From positions 153,347,323 to 153,411,322 of the forward strand of contig CM048745.1 in assembly GCA_026315105.1 (NCBI GenBank): a stretch of 64,000 nt of DNA, written 5' to 3'. The notes beneath the pieces were generated by a model. The model was given only the letters and a program-made list of their open reading frames with translations. It ran no database searches and was not told where the DNA came from. Source of the DNA: Locusta migratoria. Taxonomy: Eukaryota > Arthropoda > Insecta > Orthoptera > Acrididae. Below, piece after piece: positions 10,601 through 21,200 of the stretch; within the stretch, counting starts at the first letter, position 1, and each line of letters opens with the position of its first letter. The position numbers and the translations under genes were made by a program.

Positions 10601-13600
10601 TAACGCATTTTATTTGAAGACATATTGTTAGAAATACCCCTAAATTTACACATTTAATCTTGAGACAGACGCGCGTATGTCTCAAATACGAGGCAACAAG
10701 TTTCATATCCTTTTCTCGGAAAAATACAAAAAATTCTAACGCATTTTATTTGAAGACATATTGTTAGAAATACCCCTAAATTTACACATTTCATCTTGAG
10801 ACAGGCGCGCGTATGTCTCAAATACGAGGCAACAAGTTTCGTATCCTTTTCTCGGAAAGTGGGAAAGTCGGAAATCGCCCTCTTTCTGTTAGCCTTCTCC
10901 TTTAAGTTAGAAGTTTGTGTCTTTTTACGGTTTATTATCATCAGGTATCTACAAAATAAGCGTGAACCTCCTTAGCTGACTAGAAGGCGCACGTATCAGC
11001 AAGTTAACTATAACGTTATCCTCGCTCCAGTATCCAACCTAGAGTGATGCTATGACGAGGTATATTCATGCTTTGACTAAGATACTTCGGTGATCTGTTT
11101 TGCTGTTTACTTTCAAATTTAAAACTCTCCAGCAGTGGCGTAACTAGGTCTTGGCTTTGGGGGGCTGGAGGGGGGGTAGATCTGCTTGACGAGCAAAATT
11201 TTAGTCAGTTTCCAGACAGACTACCATCCACCACTCCCGTTGAAGAAACTAATTCACTCCCATCCAATGAAAGCTTATGGTAAAACACTCCAAGTTTCCA
11301 ATCTTTACCTTTACCAGATTGCCGTTGTAAGATTTCTTTTTTTCCCTACTTTTTTTCGGTGTCTGGGGTGGGGGGGGGGGTTCTATCCCCCTCATCCTCC
11401 CCCCATCCCCCATAGTTACGCCACTGCTCTCCAGTACTTTCTATTCTACTGTTTCTGTTGTTCTTCAAAGATACTCACACATAGAGAGCTTGAAGATACC
11501 GCTGCCGTCCAGAGGAACTCCAAGTACCTTGCCGGAGAGAGTGTAGTCTCCTTCTATATTGTTGAGGCCGTCAACGTGGGTGACAACACGAATACGTTTG
11601 TTAACAGTATCCACTCTGGAAGAGGAAACGCAGCGCCATAAACAACACGGCACTATACGCATGAGCTGCAGATGCATGACACAGGGTGTGACTTACTGGA
11701 GGTTGTCGACGACGGATCGGCCCAGTCCGGTGTGGCGCGCGTTGTCCAGGCGGAACTGGAGATCCAGACCTCTGGAGTTGGAGTTCCAGGTGAGGGGTGG
11801 CAGCTGCGACAAAGGGTCGATGGGGTCGGCGCCGATCTGTGGGATCCCTGTGGACAGACCGCGTCATGTCTGAAGCTACTCTCTGTTAGTTCATTTTCCG
11901 TCTCTCTGATGAACTTTATACCTGTTCTACATGAGCTGAAAAGTTAATCTAATGTAAATAAAGTGTACAACAACGGTCATCAAATTTAGTGAGGTACGTA
12001 CGAGGCGCGTCCAGAAAGTAAGTTCCGTTTCAATTTATCTCCGCTGCAGCGCTGCGATTGCAGTTCCGCACACGCGCTGTAGACGTTGTGTATCAAGGAG
12101 AAGAACGTGCGCCATTTGGAGATCGCTGTCAGTTACGTACGCTTTGTCGTGCTTGTTTGAAATGGCGGCGTTGATTGAAAATCCCGCCGCCTATGAAATC
12201 GGGTCGGTGATTCGGTTTCTGAATGCGAGGAAAGTGAAACCGAGTGAAATTTATGGGCAAATTTGCGATGTTTACGGACCAAATACGATGAGTGATTCGA
12301 TGGTGAGAAGATGGGTCCGACAGTTCAATGGCGGGCGTAGTGATGTGCACGATGAAGAACGAAGTGGGCGTCCACCTTTGGTTACAGAAGAACTGGTTCA
12401 GACGATTGATGAAAAGATCCAGGAAAACCGTAAGTTGACAATTCGTGCTCTCGCTATGGACTTCCCCCAAATTTCACTGTTTACAACTGGTTGAAGACAC
12501 AGGCGGCAGATTTCTACGAAGAAGGTATACAAAACCTGGTGCCAAGCTATGACAAATGCCTGCAAAATTTCGGCAGTTATGTGGAACAGTAGTTTAAAAG
12601 TTGTAGAATTTTGTGCAATAAAAATTTCTTCTGTATCTGTGTACAATTTCATTTTATTACCATACGGAACTTACTTTCTGGACGCGCCTCGTATATCAGT
12701 ACTGTGGTAAGAATAGTTAAACCATTGAAATCTGCCGTAATTCCAAACTACTTTTGAAAAATCACATGTGTCATCTCACTTGGAGCCTACTGACGTGGCT
12801 CTTAAGTGTAAAGAAGTACTTGTTTGATGAAATGGCCCCTGGCTGCCTCGGCATTTCTTTATTCCAGTCTCCCGTCAGGCCCATTCCCCTTCAGTCCAAT
12901 CTGTTGCTCCACACGTCTGATCTGTCGGAACAGTTTATGTGTGCAAGTGTGTGCTACGACATTAGCAGTGAATATCAAACAGTGCACAAGTGAAACAGCA
13001 TGCAGCAGCTTCACCAATGTACCATTGATGCAGACAAAATTGTGGTACACGAAAATCGTGGTGACGCCAGACAACAGGACGAACAGAAGACATCCCTGAA
13101 CTTCAGTTTATGGCCATTCATTGCCTTCCCCACATCCCTGCCTCCAACTACTACCAGCAATAAACAATAAAGACTAAAGATACCGATGTACGTTTCTGGT
13201 TGCCGCGGTGGAGTAGCCGAGCTGTCTAAAGCTTCTCGCTGCGGACGGCGCGGTTGCTCGCCGTGGAGGTTCGAGTCCTCCCTAGGGCATGGTTGTGTGT
13301 GTTGTCCTTAGGTTAGTTTACCTAGGTTTAAGTAGTTTGTAAGCTACGGACTGATGACCACGCAGTTTGGTCCGATAGATTTACAAACATTTGAACATTT
13401 TGTACGTTTCTGTACCACTGACAACATTTATACAAAATTTAGGCGTGAAAGTTTAAGAAACACACTGACATTTGAATTTATAATATCAGATTTATGCGTT
13501 CATTTTCAACTATTAGGTTTCTTAGACTGCAAAGTACTAGATGCTTGCCTGATTTTTATCTGCCGTTTACTTCTTTCTAATTAACATCGTTTACTAGGAC

Positions 13601-15132
13601 GAGGGCATTAAGTCTAATCCGTGGTTTTGTGTTCAGTGAATCAACGGGATCTAAAAATTGCAATAATTAAAGGGTGAACTAATCATTAGTTTTGTATCTT
13701 GCAAACATAATGAATAATGAAAAGGAGGTGTTGATAGTTCAAGGTGAGTGAGAAGAATTTCATTGTAGGGCGTAGTTAATTTTTTGCGCAACTTGAACTA
13801 TGCTATTTACTTATAGTTTTTATAATACGTTTTCTCATTATATCTGTATTATTTGGAAGAGCATTAATATCATGGCAATGCAACAAATATTCCACAGAAG
13901 ACAGTTATGCTACTCAGTGCAATTCAGTACACTTCGTTACTGACGTCACTAGTCACTACCGAAACATGTTAGCACCTGTGTCCTGCGGTCAATATCTCCG
14001 CCGATCGGAACCAATGCTGAAGAGCTACCTATACAATCCGATTCGTTTCTTGTGTCAAGAGGGATTGTTTGATTATTTCCAGTTTCAGCGTACTCCTTGC
14101 GGAAAGCATGGTCCAGCGCACTCCTAGTTTGCCTTGGCGGATGTTCCTGAATTCAAGTCAACTGAATAGGTGATTACGTTCGCTAAGAGATAGGACGTTG
14201 TAATCGTTTCTTAACATGAAACTTCATGGCAGATTAAACACGATATGAGCGCACGTATCACTACAAAATGAAAATTTCGTTTAGTGTTTCTTATCTTATT
14301 TATAGAGGTGAAAATCAACAACGTCGTGTAAAATAGAAAATTTTGATCAGATAGCCTAAAAAATTGGGATATGTAATTGACAATGATAAACCATTATTAC
14401 ATTTTTGATGAAGGGACTTTCTTCAACCGAAAGCCTTCCGAATGATGCTATAAGAGAAATGTGTGACAGTTCTAGATATGCCCACAGATACATCTAACTG
14501 ATCGACAGAAGTGTCGGTAGACACTTTCCTTGCCTCACTTTTCTTGTCTTCTGTTTTCAGGGCGTAAGATAATTCGCAAGGGGTTGTAACAGCTGACAAA
14601 CGAGAAACTATTTGAGGAAATAAAATTTTGTCATGAAATTTTATGTGAATGCGGTATAAGTTTTATTGCATTCCTCAGACTGTTGACTAACTTTTTTCTT
14701 TTGTGAATGCTACTACAGCGTTTTAATATGCTTATTGTGATCGAATAATAGCCATCTACAAGTTTCATTTGTAACATCTGTTTCACCTACAACGTGCTAC
14801 TCAATCTAGCCTCCATTTATTTATACTGTCCCCCAAAGCTACTTCTTTACATCTCTCAATCAACGACGTGTTAATCCTGCTTTTCCTCTGTACTGAACCA
14901 TGACTGCTACAGTAACAGAACCAATGAAAGATTTTTGATGTATGTCTCATTGCAGCATAATTATATTGACTAAGCTACTGGAATCACTGCAGGTATCTTA
15001 GTTACGAGTTTACGTAATATTCGAATTGCGAGTATTGTAGGGAGGAAATTGAATGAGTAGTAACGTCATTGCGGCATGTACGTTGCTTTACTGACATTCA
15101 AGTCGGTTTGAGTTAGAAAAATGATAAATAGG

Positions 15133-15226
<94 letters not shown>

Positions 15227-18200
15227 GGTTAATTTTAAAGTGTGAGTCTGTAGGCTGCAGGCAGAGTCGCAAACAGGTCACTAGCGCAGAGCATCGACAA
15301 AATGAAGAACAACGGAGTTGGTACTCACCGGCTGCTAGCAGAACAACCGATTCTTGCAGAGCGTTTCGCCGGCATTCCACGACGTCAGGTTGGTCGTCAG
15401 CACACGTCTTGATGCCGAGAGGCGTAGCTGTAACAAAGGAGCATGTTTCTCAGTTTCTTCCTCGTCTTCTGATGGAGGACGCAGCAATATAAATGTTACA
15501 AAAAGGTACTGCCAAACTTTCAGGCAACATTCCTCACACACAAAGAAAGACAATATGTTATGTGAACATGTGTCCGGAAACGGTTAATTTCCATGTTAGA
15601 GCTCACTTTACTACTTCTCTCCAAATCACATTAATCATAGATAGAATGGAAACACAGAGGAACAGTACGTATCAGCGTGACTTCAAACACTTTGTTACAG
15701 AAAATGTTCAAAATGTCCACCCTCCGTCGCAAGGAATCCCTTATGCGCTGATGCAGTCCTGGAGAATGGCGTATTGTATCATAGCCGTCCACAATACGAG
15801 CACGAAGAGTCTCTACATTTGGTACCGGAGTTGCACAGACAAGAGCTATCAAATGCCCCCATAAATGAAAATCAAGAGGGTTGTGGTCAGGAGAGCGTGG
15901 AAGCCATGGAATTGGTCCGCCTCTACCAATCCACCGGTCACCGAACACGTCGACTGAAATGTGCGGGAGCTCCATCGTGCATGAACCACAATTTGTGTCG
16001 TACTTGTTAAGGCACATGTTCTAGCAGCACAGGTGGAGTATCCCGTATGAAATGATGATAACGTGCTCCAGTGAGCGTAGTTGGAAGAACATGAGGCCTA
16101 ATCAAGACATCACCAACAATTCCTGTCCAAACGTTCACAGAAAATCTGTGTTGATGACGTGATTGCACAATTGCGTGCGGATTCTCGTCAGACCACACAT
16201 GTTCATTGTGAAAATTTACAATTTGATCACGTTGGAATGAAGCCTCATCCGTAAATAGAACATGAAATGAGGAGTGACACTTGGTCGGATGAACCATTCG
16301 CAGAAGTGTACCCGTGGAGGCCAATCAGCTGCTGATAGTGCCTGCACACGCTGTACATGGTACGAAAACAACTGGTTCTCCCGTAGCACTCTCTATACAG
16401 TGACGTGGTCAACGTTACCTTGTACAGCAGAAACTTCTCTGACACTGAAATTAGCGTTATCGTCAACTGCACGAAGAATTGCCTCGACCATTGCAGGTGT
16501 CCTCTTCGTTATAGGTCTTCCCCAGTCGCGAGTCATAGGCTGGAATGTTCCGTGCTCCCTAAAACGCCGATCAATGCTTCGAACGTCTTCCTGTCGGGAC
16601 ACCTTCGTTATGGAAATCTGTCTCGATACAAACGTACCGCGCCACGGCTATTGCCCCGTGCTAATCCATACATCAAATGGGCATCTGACAACTCCGCAGT
16701 CGGCCGCGGTGGCCGAGGGGACTGAGGCGCTTCAGTCACGGTCTGCACGGCCACTACGGTAGGGGTTCGAATCCCCCCTCGGGCATGGATATCTGTGCCG
16801 TTCTAGTTCGTAAGTAGTTTGTAAGTTTAGGGACTGATGACCCCGTAGTTAAGTCCTATAAGCTTTACAAACATTTGAACATTTTTGAACAACTCCGCAT
16901 TGTAAACATTGCACTGACTGCAAAACAACGCTCGTGATGACCACTAACCAGTTGATGCTATGTACTGATGTGCTTGATGCTAGTACTGTAGAGCAAGCAC
17001 TGAAGTCAACATTGCCTTCCTTCATTTGGGTCAACTGGCGGTGAACCGAGTAAGTACAGTACATACTAACGAAACAATTGGGTATTTTGACAATTGTCTG
17101 CACGAATTATTTCAATTTACATTTAAAGAGAAATACTAAAATCAGCTCTAACATGGAACTTAAGCGTTTCCGGCCACATAACATATTTTCTTTCTTTGTG
17201 TGTGAGGAATGTTTCCTGAATGTTTGGCCGTAACTTTTTGTAACACCCTGTATATGGCGTTAACAGGCGGCTCCCTTGCTCACTGCTTGGAGCGCTAGTG
17301 TCGTCTTAGCTGTCTAATAGATTTTACACCAGTGAGTTTCGCGACACTCACTGTAAGGGTACGGCCATAGTGAACGGCTGCCCGCTAGCTGCTCGGCCGC
17401 TTAACTCGCAGCGGTCGGACCGCGCGCGCTGCAACGGCGCGATGGCAGCTGGTGGCGGCCACAGTGCGCAGCCAACCGCGCGCCGGCTGATGCCAATACA
17501 TGACCAAAATTACTTTCCGATTTTCTTGCTGAAAAAAATACTGCATGTGTATGAAACAAAGCTACATCGCACTCCGGTGTAAGTTTATCGATAAAAATTA
17601 TCCTTCTGCTGTAAAAAAAATAAAAACCACCTCTCCCGGTTTTGTGCTTTTTCCTTGACGTAGGATACTTCTCACTCGATTCTGAGGAAACTAATTGTCG
17701 TACCTCACTGAGTTTTGCACATCTTGCAGGCTAACATAACAGCTTCATAACGGAGTGTCTGTTTTCCGGTATTCGCCATAGTTATTACGATACTTAATTT
17801 CCAATTAACCTATCGCATAAAATTTGAAGCTTTTGCAGTGAAAAATATAGTCGCTGACTACTTTTCGTACGGTTAAAAATGTTCAAATGTTTGTAGAGTG
17901 TATGGGACCTAACTACGGGGTCATCAGTCCCTAAACTTACAAACTACGTATGAACTTATAAACTACAAATATCCATGCCGAGGGGGGATTCGAACTCCCG
18001 ACCGTAGTGGCTGTGCAGACCGTGATGGAGCGCCTCAGTCCCCTCGGCCACCACAGCCGGCTCGTATGGTTAACATTAGGTTATACATTACTTTGTACGA
18101 AATGTAGCCAACATTGTGAAATTGTTTTTAAAGCTGAAAAGAAAGTGATACATCGCTCCAGTATAGCGAACAGAGTGTTGAAATTTGAGTGCGCTAGCGT

Positions 18201-21200
18201 CGCGCGCTCTCCTTCGGCGCGCCATGTGCACAACTACTGAGCCTCTAGCCTGCAGCTCAGTCAGTCAACCTTCGTAATAAAGCACTTGCACGAGGCAACA
18301 GAAAATGACTTAAACAAATAGCAAAGTTGATCTGGGACAGATGCCAGCTCTCTAACTCGTTTTAAAATATTGGTGGCATACAAGTTCGGACAAAAAAAGG
18401 ACAGTAAATCTGGTTCTATGTATTATAGTTACAAATATCGGATTGCTAGCTGTCAATGACGGAAAATTGCAAGTTCATAATGGGGACTGTAGGGGTCTAA
18501 GGAAAAGAGAATGCTAGTGTTTGTGTTGAATGCCCTTCCGATACGCAATAGAAATGGGAAGACTAAAATTACCAGAAGAATTTAAGACAGGATCCAATAG
18601 CATGCGTCTAAATGTTATCCAAGGCGCTGCAGCATTTTTCATCTGAATCAATATTTAATTAGACTTTCTTCACAAAAAAACAACAGCGGGGGGACATTAA
18701 AGATGTTTTCAACGGTACTGTTAAGTTGGAATATGCAGTTGGTATGTGCAGCTTAAGTGCATCTTCTTTGTAGTTGAGTTTAATGCAAGTAAATCAGTGG
18801 TGCTATAATGTAACTGCTGTTATAACTTCGCACCATCCACGGATGATGATGAGGAAAAAAAATTTTTTTTTGATCGCAAGTTGCATAAAATGTCAAAACT
18901 GGACTCACTAGTTGTTGGCATGGGGTAGTAACTGTTAGATCACGACAGGGAAAAAGTTGCAACTGCTGTCCTATAACATCAATATACATACAAAGTAACT
19001 ATATAAGGCTTTCTATAGTCCACGGTGTGGCTGATACAGCAACGAGTCAAATTTTAATTTCAAGTAAAACCAGTCTTGGTTGCAAAGTGGTTTTATTAAT
19101 TACCAGTGACACGTTTCGCCCTCACAGCAGGTTATCATCACATTATCTGCATGACAAACGTTACGCAAATTGCTACAACAGCCCCTGTTTCACTACTTTA
19201 AATATTGTAGTAATTCTTGTGTAACATTTGTCATGCAGGTAAGATGATGGCCTGCTGTGAGGGCAGAACGCGTCATTGGTAATTAATAACATCACTTTGC
19301 AACCAAGACTGTTTTTACTTGAAATTACCCTGTAACTGACAGTGTACCGTCTGTCACAGTGTATGTATTTTTAGATTATAATAGGACAGCAGTTACAATT
19401 ATTTCACTGTCAAGGTTCCGAATCACATACCGACATTTTATACTGTTCACTAACAAAAAAAATTTTTGGTAAGGTAAATTGACATGGAATGGCAGCAAAG
19501 TAATTAAGAATGAAATAGCCTCGTGTTAGTGGCTCACAAAAAAGCCAATTTCACGTGAAACCTTTAGCAAAGAAGTAACCATTTCATATTCTGAGCTAAA
19601 TAACCTACCTACACGTAAATTATCTTGAATGTCTAGTTGTTTGCTATATTAAAGTACTGGTATTCTTGCACCAATATGAACAACAAGATGCAATTAAAGA
19701 CATTGCAAAACCGGTTGTGCGAGTCTACAAAAATTCAATAAAATTCAGCTACAGTGAATTAACGGCCTTTCATTCAACACTTTTGAGATAAACGCATCTT
19801 TATCAGCTCCCATTGAACACGACGCGCAGCGCACAGCGTCGAAACCTCGGAACCCGCCAGCTGATAGCGGCACAAGAAACATAAATTCTTTCTTGCACGC
19901 GCCTGTGAAAGCGATGTGAGCGAGCTGAGGCGGCCGCGCGGGTGCACTATGGCCACGCCAATGGGATCACACACTGGGGTTTCCAACCGCCTCCCTGCCG
20001 GCGAGAAGCAGGAAGCGTGGAGCGGCTCACTTTGGCCGTGCCCTAAACCCCGTTTTAAACGATCAACGAACTTGTAATAGATTGCTAACAAGATTGCGTT
20101 AATGGCGGCCGTCAGTCGTTTGAATGGCTGCACTAGTATGATCGCGCTAGTATCGAAGCGCGATAATTATAGCGATAAAGAAATAGGACGAGTTCTAAAT
20201 TGTGTACTAGTGGGTTCACTGTGCATGCGCGAGCTAGCAGCTGTCTGCTGCAGTCGCCGCTCCAGTTAGTCCGCTATTTTCCTTCGTATTTACGCATATT
20301 TTGCCTTATATCGAAGTTTATGATCAGAATGTATTACAAAACGTATTTCTAATGACGGCATTCACACTGTCCGTCACCAGACCGTCACCTAACGTCAACG
20401 TCACGTTAAGTTTTCTCAAGAAGATTGTTTTGATTGAACGGTCGTCTGCTGACTGTAGTCGACAAATACACGGTTTGCACGCAAACTTGTCTTATTAATC
20501 TTTAGTTTATTATTATACTTTGGTTTAGCGGTAAATTGCAAATGTTTCATGACGACTTAAATATTTATTTCAATTATTGTCCACCGAAAAGAGAGGTCGT
20601 ACATCTGAAACCGAAAAATGGTTTATGATTTGCAATATCGTAACAGAAAAGACTGAAGCCAATTGTTTATTTGAATAAGATTGAAATTTGATGATGCAAT
20701 TTTCATTAAATAGCATTTTAAATGAAGAAGTCAGTCCAAATGAAAGACAAAAATTCAGTTGTGCATGACGTTATTAACAATGTCATTGGGCAAATCGTAG
20801 TAGATAAAGTAAAGAAGGTCTATTTACGCTCTTATAAATATTGCTTGATGTGTTCATAAGTTTATTTTTTTTGCTTGAAAATAGATGTGAATGTTTTGAA
20901 ATGTTGTTTCACTACCCAGAACTTTATCACACTAAGTTGATCAAAAACATCGATTGCAAAGTTTTCTTTGGCCGTCAATAACATTTAGCGTTGTTTCCTC
21001 AATTCCAGTATTAAACTATGACTTCCTACATAACAAATTGGATTTTATAACCTCCAGTGGCGGCGCTAGACGAAAACTAGACGTCGGCAAACTCGTCTTT
21101 GTGAGGCCCCTTTCATTTTTGCAGTAAGGAAGAAACTGATAAATAAAATGATCTGAATTATATATCAATGATCATTATACTAAAATTTTAATATACAGGT

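Larger units (their letters stand above)
15490..17250 (-). mobile_element. Tc1-like transposon with long inverted repeats
   Basis: Both ends share about 110-130 bp in inverted orientation (gttacaaaaaggtactgcca, ttcctcacacacaaagaaag, catgttagagctc). The outer right end reads ...aacaccctg then TA. The left end has lost the first few TIR bases. It carries a broken transposase and is interrupted by a SINE at 16699-16888. Confidence 0.8.

Noticed and set aside
15066..15492. Frames made of repeated TH/CV or YI residues
   Set aside because: Translations of the (AT)n(GT)n microsatellite.
16710..16790. tRNA-gene-like heads in all SINEs
   Set aside because: Boxes A and B are present, but the acceptor stem does not close and each is followed by the SINE body with target duplications, so they are not tRNA genes.
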